Source: Hirudo medicinalis
Taxonomy: Eukaryota; Annelida; Clitellata; Hirudinida; Hirudinidae
Assembly: GCA_011800805.1 (NCBI GenBank)
Contig: MPNW01000279.1
Location: 258,536-316,035, forward strand
Reading direction: 5' to 3'
Length of the DNA: 57,500 nucleotides
Each line of letters opens with the position of its first letter. The stretch's first letter is position 1. The notes under the pieces are model-generated. The model was not told where the DNA came from, made no database searches, and saw only the letters and a program-made list of their open reading frames with translations. Positions 1 to 11,197 of the stretch are shown piece by piece. Both the position numbers and the translations under genes were made by a program.

Positions 1-264
1 TTCGCTCGTTACTCGTCTTTTATTTGATGTTGCTGTCTTTTCAGTCTTGAAGCTTCAGGTGGGAAACATTGGCATTTTTTAAGGGTTCGTGTGTTTGGAT
101 ACATTTAGGATACATTTTGGATACATTTAGGCTCGTTTAGGGTTTCAGAAGATTTGCTTCTGATTTTATTTTATTAATTTGTGCTACACTATCAAATAAA
201 TTTATGCGGTGGCCTTGAGGTCCTGTGATTCGGACTTACGCCACCATAAAGATTGTCTTATTTG

Positions 265-309
265 AATTGAATTGAATTGAATTGAATTGAATTGAATTGA
301 ATTGAATTA
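265..309. repeat. Pentanucleotide microsatellite (TTGAA)n
   Basis: About nine near-perfect copies of TTGAA lie immediately upstream of the Na+/K+-ATPase beta start codon at 324. The array probably sits in its 5' UTR or proximal promoter. Confidence 0.9.
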
Positions 310-323
310 CTCATCTCTGAAGA

Positions 324-3041
324 ATGGTTCAAGAAACAAATGAAGACGAGGACGAGGCCCAACAGGGTTGTCGGGCAAAGTTCAACAACCGGTGGAAGGA
401 GTTCAAACTCCAAATATGGAACGGAGAAAAGAAGGAGTTTATAGGAAGGACTGCCACTAGTTGGGGTGGGTTTTCTATTTCCATCCAATTGTTCTCTTGA
501 GTGATTATTTGTAGAATTAATATTAATTACTAAATAAGTGATTATAAAATAATTTATCGGCCGGTGATTTAACGTCGTATTGAACAATGTAGTTTATAAC
601 CTTTACATTTCATGGTTGCAAGCATTATATTATTATACATTCCACCAAAAGACCAAAATGCCAGTCATTAAACTTAAAGTTGCGTAATGACAAGTAATTA
701 GTAATTACTAAGTAATTAGTATTGGCAATAACTATTAGTTGTTAATTATCAATGTTGTGCAATGAGAAAAATAATTGATACGAAATTAATTTCCACTTTT
801 CAGCATGCATACTGTTGTTCTATGTTGCTTTCTTCGCTTTTACCGCGGGTTACTTTGCTGTCTGCTTTTCCATCTTCATGAGGACCATCGATAGCAGGGT
901 TCCAACTCACCAGGGGTACTACTCCATCCTCAAGTTCAACCCTGGTAGGCGACTTGATTTTACGGATTGAGTATTTACCGACGCATTTCGAAGACACATC
1001 ATGCGTAGTTTAACAAATGAGTAACAGAAGGTGCCTCCTCAAACAGTGAAGTTAAAAACTCAACAAATTACATGTTATTGTGCACTTGTTGAGCTCCTGA
1101 GCTCTTTTGTCCCCGTGTCACCGGAACCGCATTTCACTGGTCCTGACCGGAATTTTATTAGAGATCAGAGTGTTAATGACATTTGAGGATCTTGATCTAG
1201 CGTTGCATTTTGCATTTGCCATACTTGGAATTTCACAAAGCAACATTTCAATCTGATGATAAGATTTAATCAACCTCTCTTCACGCAGGCATGAACTTTG
1301 TGCCGAAACTGCCAAAAAGTAATCTTGTCAAGTTTACATCATCGAAGAACGATTCATTCATGGAAATACATGTGCTCCCGCTTGAACATGAAATTGAAAG
1401 TATTGTTAAGTTTTGTTAAGTTTTGTTAAGTTTTGTTCGTTCAGTTAAAGAATATCGAGTTACAATTTGCCAAACGAACCTTTTGAGTGACTTGCGTGTT
1501 AATTTGAATTATATAATAATAATTTAGTCACATATTAGTTATTATAATATTAATATTATCATTAAATTACAATATTGTAAAAGTATATAATAATAATAAA
1601 ATAATAGTTATTAAATTTATTATTAGTAGTAGTAATATTGCATATACAATAATATATAAAATAATATATACATAATATTAACAATATTAACAACTGCTAA
1701 TGTATTTATTAATATATACATAATATTAACAATATTAACAACTGCTAATGTATTTATTAATATATACATAATATTAACAATATTAACAACTACTAATGTA
1801 TTTATTAGTCTTAAAAAAATGCACTAATTTAATACCAATAAATGTCACTTGTCATTCCATTATGATTTCTCGAGCTCATATTAATTAGCATGATGTTCAG
1901 AACTTCATTTACTTGATTTGTTGATATGTTGTCCCTAGGATATGCAAACGCCACCAACTTGAAGATGTGCCAAGGAGACACAAACTCAACTTTTGACGAG
2001 GCCTGCAGGTTCAACGTCAGCACTCTCGGAAAAGAGTGTTCCAGCGAAAATACTTTCGGATATCCGGACGGAAAACCTTGCATTTTGCTGAGAATCAACA
2101 ATGTTAGTGAGATTTTGTAAAAGATATTTTACTTTTTTGTTAAACAAGACTTGAAGGACTTAATGAAGTTAATTTGATTTTCACATTTAAACGAACGCCG
2201 TTTTCTAACTTTATGCAGAGTTGAGTCAAATTAACTTTGAAGTGTAATTTTAAAAATGGGACAACATAAATATTTCATTGCATTTAAAAAAAACATTGTT
2301 TTTCAGGTTTATGGATGGAACCCAGCTGAGGATGCCTTTAAATCCGGTGATGTTGGTTGTCATGGAAGCGACGATAATTCGAATGAATGTCAATTCTCCA
2401 AAATCAACCAAAAATTCAAATCTTCTGTGGATTTGCAACACATTCCTGTCAGCTGCAGTGGAGAGGTGAAATACTGACGCTATTCGATTTGAATTTTTGT
2501 TTCACTCAAAATGCGATATATTATGGATATAAGAGGAAAATAACATTAATACTCTCTATTGCAGGAAGTTGTCGATGAAGACCATCTAATTGAAGTCAAG
2601 TTCAGTCCCCCGAATGGCATACCCATAAACTTCTACCCTTACTACAATCAAAAAGACTTCCTACCTCCGCTAGTTGCTGCCCAATTCACGGTCAAAAAAG
2701 GAGTGAGTGTGTCGGTCATCTGCAAATTCTGGACGAGAAACATCAAACACGACGACGCTGATCGCCAGGGAAGCGTAAATATTTATCTCATGATAGATGG
2801 GAATGCTGATTACTTCAACGATTCGAATATTACTACTGAAAGTATAAAGGAATCGTCATCGTCGTCGTCGTCTTCGATGTATCAATCATCTACAGTGTTT
2901 CTTACTGAGGCACTTTCAGCTCAAGTTACGAAAGATGTGATAAGTGATCCAAAAGACCTGAAGACGACAGCCAACAAAGAAGCGAGTGTTTCTTTCGAAA
3001 CTGACCAATCTTCCACAACTGTAAATACCCGTTCTTCCTAA
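324..3041 (+). CDS. ATP1B: Na+/K+-transporting ATPase beta subunit
   Basis: This is the glycosylated type II membrane subunit that chaperones the sodium pump alpha subunit to the plasma membrane. Exons are 324-466, 804-944, 1289-1399, 1939-2102, 2307-2465 and 2565-3041, about 395 aa. Exon 1 gives the cytosolic family signature IWNGEKKEFIGRT and then SW. Exon 2 is the transmembrane helix, ending at FMRTID. Exon 4 has TFGYPDGKPCIL with paired ectodomain cysteines and NxT/NxS sites. Exon 6 has FYPYYNQKDFLPPLVAAQF and VICKFW, the conserved C-terminal fold. All phases agree except exon 1 to exon 2, which is off by one base beside GGGG at 463-466. After the usual family end there is an extra Ser/Thr-rich tail of about 70 residues. 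AATAAA lies at 3075-3080. The family call is secure; the beta subtype is not assigned. Confidence 0.9.
1664..1809. repeat. 48-bp tandem repeat, about 3 copies
   Basis: An AT-rich unit containing TAATATTAACAATATTAACA recurs with a period of 48 bp, for example CAACTGCTAA at 1691 and 1739 and CAACTACTAA at 1787. It lies in intron 3 of the Na+/K+-ATPase beta gene. Confidence 0.85.
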
Positions 3042-3911
3042 CTTTGACCAGGGACACGTTGTTATCTGAATTTTAAATAAAAGGGGTTCCAAGATTTTGA
3101 TGGAGTGTTTTTCTGTTACGCTGTTATCTTCCGTCACTCGGATGCTAAGTTGTTTCAGTTATTGCGCTTTTCTTATCAATTTTAGAAATGTCTAAATTTT
3201 GTTTTGTGCGGGCATTTTCATCCATTTTCATTTCCCTCGAAGTTTTTATTTCGACTAGTCAGTTATTTTAAGCGGAGGAAAATCTCAGTGTTTATAATAA
3301 AGCACCAATCTAAATATGTATCTAATTTATAAGGACAGCGGAATCAGAGTCTTATTATGATGACGTGTGTTCAAGACAACTTCAATGTTAAGGCTAGCTT
3401 TCCTTGAAGAGAAAGGTTTTTAAGCAGAGTGAAAGGCAGGATCACCGTTATTATTAGGGGGAGTCTAATCCAGGATTGCGGACCAACAATTTCGATGGAC
3501 CTGCCATCCAGCATCGAGCTGATACTTTAACGAGCGGGGCCCCTGGTTGCTGATCCTTGCCCTCCCTGGATTTGCGCAGCACGAGTTAAAGACAGGTAGG
3601 ACGGCGCGTGATCAAGGAGGGCTTCCAATCGGGCCCGCCGACAGAAATCTCGGGCCATCAGAGTATTTTAATCGCTAAGAAAAAATTTTTGAAAAACAAG
3701 TCATAACTCATAATAGAGTAAGACTTAATAATATAAGTTCATATTTCGTTTATATCGATACTAATTTTAAAAAATTGATTTTGTTAAATTAATGCAAAAA
3801 TGCGCGGTAATACTAAAAAAATGTTTACATACTTTCTAAGCCTTACCAACAAGAATACATTTTTAAGAATGTATTTTTCATGAGTCTTAATCGTTGCATT
3901 TCGCCAGGTAT

Positions 3912-3936
3912 GGCATTATTATTGTTATTATTGTTA

Positions 3937-3980
<44 letters not shown>
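3912..3980. repeat. (ATT)n microsatellite
   Basis: A run of ATT with a few GTT interruptions. Long Leu or Asn reading frames across it are artefacts of the repeat. Confidence 0.9.
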
Positions 3981-3982
<2 letters not shown>

Positions 3983-4225
3983 AAGTCAAACTCGGCTGTA
4001 TTGCAGCCGGATCAAATGATTGCCAAGTCTCATCCAGAGACCTCAGACAATATAAAAAAACAAAACATAAGAAAAAACAAACAAAAAAACAAAAAGCAAA
4101 AAACAATAATAAATGGAAACGAATGAATTGTCTTAATTACGAACCGAGTTAAAACTTAAATCGAATGTACACAAACAAAATTTTTGTGCTTTCGATGTCA
4201 GTTCTTCTATCAATCAACCAAGTAC

Positions 4226-4760
4226 TTTCCTTAGAATATGTGTGTCCCATTCAATGCAATGTTTTGAATACCTTCAGCAATCGGCTTTCCGGGTATCAAC
4301 TCAATTTCTTTGTTAAAATTGTCACTCATAGTTCCTAAAGCTCCAACTACAACTGCTATCACTTTTGTCTTGACATTCCACATTCTAGAAATTTCTATCT
4401 GCAGATCATTGTATTTCAACCTCTTCTGTCACTTTTTTCGACACATTAACGTCATCAGGTACTGCCACATCCTCAATCAAACAATTTTGTTCATTTTTGT
4501 TCAGGATTATTAAGTCAGGCCTGTTTGCGGGAATCGTCCTGTTTGTTAATATTGTTTTATTCCACATAATGACATTGTCCTCCATCTTTGTAACTTTTTC
4601 GGGCTCATGCATATAATACTTTTCTGTCGCTAGGAGATTAAGACTTTTGCAAATTCGCCAGTGTATTTAGCCCGCCACCTTGTTGTGCCTCTGCAGATAC
4701 TCCACAAGGACTTCACATCCAGCAACTATGTGACTGATGTACTCTTCGGCTTTTAAACAC
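4226..4760 (-). pseudogene. 3' remnant of a non-LTR (R2-type) retrotransposon polyprotein
   Basis: Two reading frames on the minus strand, separated by frameshifts, match the end of the polyprotein of non-LTR elements. In order they show CRLC...[11 protein letters not shown] (a CCHC-like zinc knuckle, 4770-4690), then a TNRTIPANRPDLII segment, the DVAVPDD segment (about 4555-4460) and finally DLQIEISRMWNVK...VVVGALGTM (about 4415-4310), with a GT(A)HI-like end at 4235. This is the endonuclease/C-terminal tail of the element. No reverse transcriptase core is present, so it is a dead 5'-truncated copy. An (ATT)n run interrupts its upstream side. The family-level call rests on motif memory; the exact clade is uncertain. 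Confidence 0.7.
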
Positions 4761-4785
4761 AATCGGCAGATTATTATTATTATTA

Positions 4786-4875
<90 letters not shown>

Positions 4876-4919
4876 AAAATTNGCTTTTAAACACAATCGG
4901 CAGATTATTATTATTATTA

Positions 4920-5003
<84 letters not shown>

Positions 5004-5005
5004 AA
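4749..5005. repeat. Duplicated ATT-microsatellite block with an undetermined base
   Basis: The flank GCTTTTAAACACAATCGGCA occurs at 4749 and again at 4883. Each copy is followed by GATT and about 100 bp of (ATT)n and then AAAAAATT. One N at 4882 marks the junction of the two copies. Either a 134-bp tandem duplication or an assembly join with unresolved overlap. Confidence 0.9.
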
Positions 5006-5405
5006 AATTTCAGGACCCCTGGTCACTTTGAGAAGACGGAAAGATTAGAGATTAGAAATGAATTGTTGCTTTAATGGCAGCAACTTTACAATTACAGTTT
5101 TATTTTATTCAATTATTTGATTATTGTTTGTTTTCATGTTTCAGTACAAATTCAACTTTTTTGGAGGTAATGCAAAGGAAATGCTTCATTTAAGTCTACA
5201 ATTTGTCGAAAATGAGTCAAATTTAATTTCGGATAAATCCAAACAAAAAATATCAAAATCTTAATGAAAGTGTCTCAGACAAATGTCCAAAACTAATTGG
5301 TCAAAATGTTTCTGTGCAATCAGTCATTTTTCTATTTTTAAGTTTTTCTTGGTGACGTAAACAGTTTTAGTTTTAGTTTAATAATAACATTTGCTTTTAA
5401 TAGCA

Positions 5406-6171
5406 ATGTTTTCCTACATTTTTCTGGTCGGCATGGTGTTATGTCAATCAATTGCGGGTAAGAAAGATGTCTTCGTAGGACGACCACATTTCTATTATTA
5501 AACCAGTTTTGGTCTTCATCCTTCATCCAACATCCAGATGGGATTCCATTAAATCCAGAAAATTACCACCAATTATGTGGCGAACCTCAAGGGTGTGTGA
5601 TGAATTGCTTGTTTGGCAGAATTTTGGACCAACGAAAGTGTCCTACATGTCAATGTTTCAATCCGTGTTCGGTGAGAACCTGCTTCGTTGACTTGTTAAT
5701 TCTTAGAAAATTGTTCATTAAAAAATTTAAATAATACATAAATATTTTTTGAACATAAAATTCAGGGAATAAAATGTAAGTCGAATGAAAGCTGCAACGT
5801 GGAGTTGGTGGAGTGCGACAAACTGCCCTGCAAATTCAGCGTGGAATGTCGCTTCGGTTAGGAAACCATCGCCATTACAACAAACATGCCACTTTACTAT
5901 TATTATTGATTACTTATTGTTACTATTATTACTTTGACCACTCATCATAATCAATTCGAAGTTCGTTCCACCAGATTGTCCTCCATTCACGTGTTTCAAG
6001 AATTGTGAGGAAGGATTTCAGCAAGATGCAAACGGATGCTTCAAATGTCGATGTCTTAGGAAATCCAGGTATGATCCGCGTGGAACCTCACCGAAACGTT
6101 CCGAAAATCACGTGGCCCCAAACTCAATCACACGCCTCAGCACTAAGATCCACATCAAGTCCAGCAACTAA
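5406..6171 (+). CDS. Antistasin-like secreted serine-protease inhibitor
   Basis: Exons are 5406-5457, 5538-5671, 5766-5856 and 5975-6171, with all phases consistent, about 157 aa. Exon 1 is a hydrophobic signal peptide (MFSYIFLVGMVLC) leading into a cleavage region. The mature protein is cysteine-rich. The pattern CGEPQGCVMNC...CPTCQC in exon 2 and CPPFTCFKNC...GCFKCRC in exon 4 is the antistasin fold (C-x2-3-C-x-x-G-x3-D-x2-G-C-x2-C-x-C), with a further set of five cysteines in exon 3. Such modules are tight-binding inhibitors of factor Xa, kallikrein, elastase or related proteases, and they are widespread in leech saliva and in other invertebrates. The last exon reads through a weak GTATGA donor at 6069 into a basic tail rich in Arg, Lys and His. 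This resembles the heparin-binding tail of antistasin. Target protease unknown. AATAAA at 6445-6450. Confidence 0.87.
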
Positions 6172-6582
6172 TAATAACACCAAGTACCACAATTATGAGT
6201 CCCAAAGTTTGTAGAAACTTTTGGATACCATATTGATTTATTTTGTCAAACCAATGACATAACAAATTAAAAAATCTTAATTCCTTTATCACATCATGGA
6301 ATTCATTATTCAGGAAGGAAAACCGAACAGTAAAGAGTGGCTCGGACTCCTCTGCGCTATGGAAAATTGTACTCAGTTGACACTAAGGATCCGACACAAA
6401 TAAGGCACAACTTATTGATAATTTTAATTGAATATAATTTGTAAAATAAACCACTTTTGCTCCCTGGAGTGAATCAACAAAATTAAACAAAAATCATTTC
6501 AACAAGAATGTCTGAATTATACTGCAGAAATAATAAATATATTATTTGATCAAGGCACTTCAACTTGGTGGGCACTTTAAAA

Positions 6583-8191
6583 CTAATCTCTGAACTTTCT
6601 GTTGTTATTGACTCCAAACAGAATTTCTCTCAGTTCAGGAAGAATCTGTAATCAACAAAATTTATTTCAAACTTTTGTCTCCATCACACTTCCAAAAATT
6701 TAAAGACTTGTTAAAATAAAAAAAATATCTTTATCGAATCAAAACAGAGCTATAATCTAACCTTATTAGGTTCACACAATAAAAATTAGCTATTCATCTG
6801 TACACTCACCTGCTCACTGATGAGTTCCACTCTACTCTCCAAAGTATTGACGACCTTCATCTTTCCATCCAAGGCAGTGAGTTCAACTCCACCTGTTCTG
6901 TTGATGAGAAATATTAGCTATTATTTCTAAGTAACATTTCATATCAATAACAACTACACCACCACAACCAATCATACCAGTTAAGCCCTGAGTTCTAAGG
7001 AAAATTGGCCTTAAATAGCTTTAATTTAACTAAATTCAGATAAGAACTTATCATCTACCAAACATTGTGTTAGTGTTTGCCACTGTTACCATCATTATCA
7101 ACAGTACTAACAATAAGGAAAAATTAAATTTTGACTAAACAAACGTTTCATTGCTAAGGTAGGACTTTCTGTTGATGATGACTTCAACATTCCTCTTTGC
7201 AGCATTCTTGTATTGCTCGACAGCTTTTGGAATGACTTCCTACAAGTTTAATTTGGGCTTGTAATAAAAAAAAAACAAAAATTGTAAAGTTAAGCCTTAG
7301 TCATCCAAGAAGTGAATTGTACCTGGATTAGTGAGAGGTCCCTCTCTCTACATTTTATTTCGACTTTTGCAACCAACAGCTGGAACAGACCCTGAGGGAA
7401 GTTGGTTCAAAAAGGTTTAGGCACGTTTAATCAAACTCGTAACTTGCAGTAAAATAGAACCTGTGCAATAAGGCCTTCGAGGAGTACTTTATATTCGCTC
7501 GGGTTTTCGATCACACTGGACAACCTCTTAAGAGTATCATTTAGTACATTCTGAAATCAATACATTATTCAATATTGTTTGATATATAAGTATTGTGTAA
7601 TTAATTACTTAAATTCATGTTGATTATAGCAGAACCCCAAGCCACACATAACTCACAACAATTGCTTCATGTAAATTCAATTCAGTTTAGCTCAACAGAA
7701 ACTCACCTTTACATGATCTTCATTAACCTTCAAAAGCTGAAGCCTCGCATTATTTTGAACATTTGATATTTGTCTGAAATTATAGATAAATACTCAAAAA
7801 CACTCAAAAATCCTTGCCAAAAATACCCACATTCTTCTATTCAGTTCCATTTGGTTCTGTTTCTTCTTGTAGTACTCTGTGATTTTAACTCTTTGACCCT
7901 GCTTGATACGACTAGCTTCATTGGTGCATTCCTCTGCAGTCTTTAATTTGTTTGATTTGATCTTTTAACACTTCATCCTGGAATTCCATTGAAAAAGTTA
8001 AGAACAAACCTTGGTAGCAATTTCCTCTACTTTTTCGTTCCCTTCTTGTTCAATGAAAGCGATCATATGCTGAATCTTGAAAGCATCAGACAAAGTTGGT
8101 TAAATTATTTCATAAGCTCCGGACCAAGTGATTTAAGAAAACAAGATTAAAATACCACCTGGTTCTTAACTTTCTCGTCCGTTACCGACAT
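6583..8191 (-). CDS. ATP6V1E: V-type proton ATPase subunit E
   Basis: This is the peripheral-stalk subunit that couples the V1 catalytic head to V0 in endomembrane proton pumps. Exons in transcript order are 8159-8191, 8010-8075, 7831-7940, 7707-7773, 7461-7550, 7323-7391, 7145-7239, 6810-6897 and 6583-6645. All phases match, giving about 226 aa, the normal family length. Landmarks are HMIAFIEQEGNEKVEEI near the N-terminus, the long helix ITEYYKKKQNQMELN, RIQISNVQNNARL, the central YKVLLEGLIAQGLFQLL, and the C-terminal NTLESRVELIS and ILPELREILFG. The exon 3 acceptor (before 7940) has a poor pyrimidine tract, but it is the only in-frame choice. The gene converges with the antistasin-like gene; their stop codons are about 410 bp apart. 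It appears complete and functional. Confidence 0.95.
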
Positions 8192-11100
8192 GTTTGCAAA
8201 TACTTTGTAGAAAACCAGAGCAAAACGATAAGTTCAGAGAATGTCACCAAACCGGCAGTAACACACAATGAGGAATCCCGTGACCAAACAACTCAAGAAG
8301 CTGCTGACACCGGCTTTAACAGGAATATCTGCTTAACAAGAAAATATTTAACAATGTCATAGTATAAACTTGTTTTCATTTGCACTATTTTTAATTTAAA
8401 AAAATTAAAATTGCTTTTTAATAAAGTTTAAAGAAATTTTAGAAAATACACCTTCTGAATAAATCTCGAGATCGAAGACTGTACATGTTAATTATCATAA
8501 ATAAACTTAAGAAAAATTAAAAAACGTCAGAAAACCCTAAAAGGTTTTCAGAAGTATTATTACTCAAAAATTTGCTGCATTAATGTGCTTCAAAATATTT
8601 TATGGTAATTTTGGCACTCATCATTGGCTTTAATTGTTAGGTTTTCCCAGTTCTACTTTAATATTTAAGTAAATCGCTTATCTAAAAAAAAAAACAACTA
8701 AGATGCAAAGATTTCCACAACGTTTGAGCGAGGTAAATAATCTCCCATTAAACCTCGAAAATTAACAAGCATTTTCTAGTACCAAACACCCCAGGGTGTA
8801 GCATCCATAGTCTTTGGGAATAATATAAATGTAAGAATTTAACTGATTAATTTATTACATGCAATATTCAAAGTGTTTGTAGTGAAGTTCCAATATTTAG
8901 CTTTACCTCAGCTCATGACGCTCGAACGCTCGGTTGCTCACCCATCGGTCCGGCCTCACACGATTGTTCTCAAGAAACTACAGGGTTAAGAATCGCCTAG
9001 ATGTACATTTTATGATAATATGCCCTCATGACAGAAGTCATTAAAAACCTATTCCGCTTATAAATTATGTCAACAAAATAAGGGGGAAGGGGGTTTGGTA
9101 AAGTTTGACAATTATTGACAAGAGGGAGGGGGAATTTAAAATTAATTGACGTCAACGGTGTTATTTTTTATGATAAAAATCTAAATTTTAACAGATGGAC
9201 TTATAATATTACTGTCAGTTCTTTAGTTCAGTCGTCACTGCTTGAACAGATTTGCAAAATCTATAAGCTTTATGTTGCTTCACAAGCAGGGACGCTGTGT
9301 GGGAGGCAAGTGCCAACGGCCTGGTAATTTTTATGGGCCAGCCCGGGTTTTAAAATGTTGAAATTTTTACAATGACGACCTTTTTGTGCTTTTCCATTAA
9401 CGAATTGACATAACATATGGGCCCGTGGCCTACTAGGACTACTACTATGCCCTCTAGGATCCCGAAATTTCTGTCGGCGACTGTTCACAACTCATGATAG
9501 AGAAACATGTCCAACATTACCGACAATGCGATCATGGGCATAACAAATTAACACTTTTTTTTTATCAACAAATAGCCTTCAGCCGATTCGAGTGGCTTCC
9601 AAACGACAAAAAGAGCTGATGGCAATTATTGCACTCAAGGAACGTTTTTAATGCTACTTTATGGCCTGAATGGTTAGGTGAAGATGATGTTGATTTGAAC
9701 GGTTTATCAGTTCAACAAAATGATGGAAATTATGAATCCCAACATTTGAATTTCTCATGGGAAGATGATAGAAGCTGACATTAATAAAATGACAGTAATA
9801 TTCAGTTTAACAATTATTTTATTACTTTCAAAATAAAATTGTCACAAATTCAAAGTGTTACAAGGTTAAAATGAAAATTGTAAAAAACATTTTGGGGGTT
9901 GTCAGTTTTTTGACATAATTTTGATAGAGGATCTTTAAAAGTTTGACAATCGTTGACAAGGGGAGGGAATTAAATTAATTACCTTAAATTTGTAACGTAA
10001 TTAATGGACGACCCCTCAAGCACTTCACCGTTCCAGGTTCTCTCGCGAATTAGTGTCAGGGAATTATAGGATTTTGTAATTGGGGGTGTAATTTTGTAAT
10101 TGTGCTTTGGCGACTTGAGATATTGTCAATTGAATGGCAATTCAATTTGTTGATGCGCATTTTTAGCCTTTTGTGGTAAATCTGGTTGCAAGCGGAATAG
10201 CTCGCAATCTCAATGGCTTTCGAAGCTCTCTCACTGTTGTTGTTGGTATGACATATGCAGAGTCAAAAGCATCACCACCAGCTTCCCTGAGAGTGACGAA
10301 GCATTCTTGAACTTCCTCTGTTCAAAGCAATATATGGAGGAAGGTCACCACCATTTTGTCGATTTTCTCATACAAAGTGCAGGTCAATATTTTAACAAGG
10401 ACTGATTTGAAAAAAATGACTTCTCTGTTTTTGCGACTCCCCTCACATCAATTGCAAGTAACTTAGCACAACAGAGAAGGACTACCGTACAAGGCATTTC
10501 TACATATTGTCCAACTGAGTGCTAAGCAATATCCAAATAACTTAAAATAATCCAAAAAAAAAGAATCCAATAGAGTTTAAGGATGCTCCGCCGATATCGA
10601 GTGCAATGGCCTTGAAAATGGGCCTTTTATTGTTTTCTCTTTTTATACACTCTTGAGCTCTGCAACAAATTGCTTGCGATCTGTATAACCACTTAATCCC
10701 CTTTTGAAAGGTTCCTTTTCAAATGTTTCGTCATCTTAGTTTCATTGTTGATATCCTCATAATTCATAACTTCAAAAACCACACTTTGTATTTCTATTTT
10801 CTTGGAGCTGAATGTATTGCAAAATGGATCATCTTGCAGGTCAAGATATCAGCAGAACTTCAAAAAAATACTTCTGCGTTTTAAAAATTACAAAACTTGC
10901 AAGATTCAGATCCATATTTAAATAATGCATTAAAACAACTTCCATTCAAATTGTTTTAAAGTAACTGAAAAATAAGTTATTGTTAAATGAATTACTAACT
11001 TATTAAAAAATTCACTATCAGAGAAACATCCCTTGATAAATTGAACATCATTCATCACAAAAACGACAGCATATAATAGACAAAATCATTCCTACAACTC

Positions 11101-11197
11101 AAAGCTGCAAAGAATATGCAATATAGTTCGTGGAGCAAACAATTTTCTTCTTAATAAACTGGAAGACATGGAGCATGGGCAACGTAGATAAAAACGG
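8192..11197. other. Gene-poor region between V-ATPase E and CEP57
   Basis: No complete gene is recognised. Two similar stretches (9099-9150 and 9939-9982), both with GTTTGACAAT and TTGACAAG followed by a G-rich run and AATTAATT, flank about 800 bp of broken reading frames and may bound an old mobile element. On the minus strand, 10130-10870 contains short protein-like pieces broken by stops and frameshifts, which suggests a decayed coding sequence of unknown family. The 5' end of the V-ATPase E transcript should lie near 8200-8350. Confidence 0.45.

Larger units (their letters stand above)
3081..5405. other. Intergenic region with repeats
   Basis: No host gene is recognised. A block at about 3440-3660 is more GC-rich than its surroundings and looks like an unidentified interspersed repeat; it shares the short string ATTTCTGTCGGCG (on the opposite strand) with 9466-9478. 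The rest is an ATT microsatellite (3912-3980), an A-rich stretch (4055-4115), a retrotransposon remnant (4226-4760) and a duplicated ATT block (4749-5005). Confidence 0.6.

Noticed and set aside
3880..4152. Leu-rich and Asn-rich reading frames across ATT runs (also at 4737-5003, 28470-28590, 39579-39857, 50137-50687 and 57210-57290)
   Set aside because: They are translations of trinucleotide microsatellites, have no flanking protein-like sequence, and are open on both strands.
4310..4513. Small forward-strand gene
   Set aside because: It is the antisense of the retrotransposon fragment, whose minus-strand frame has clear motifs.
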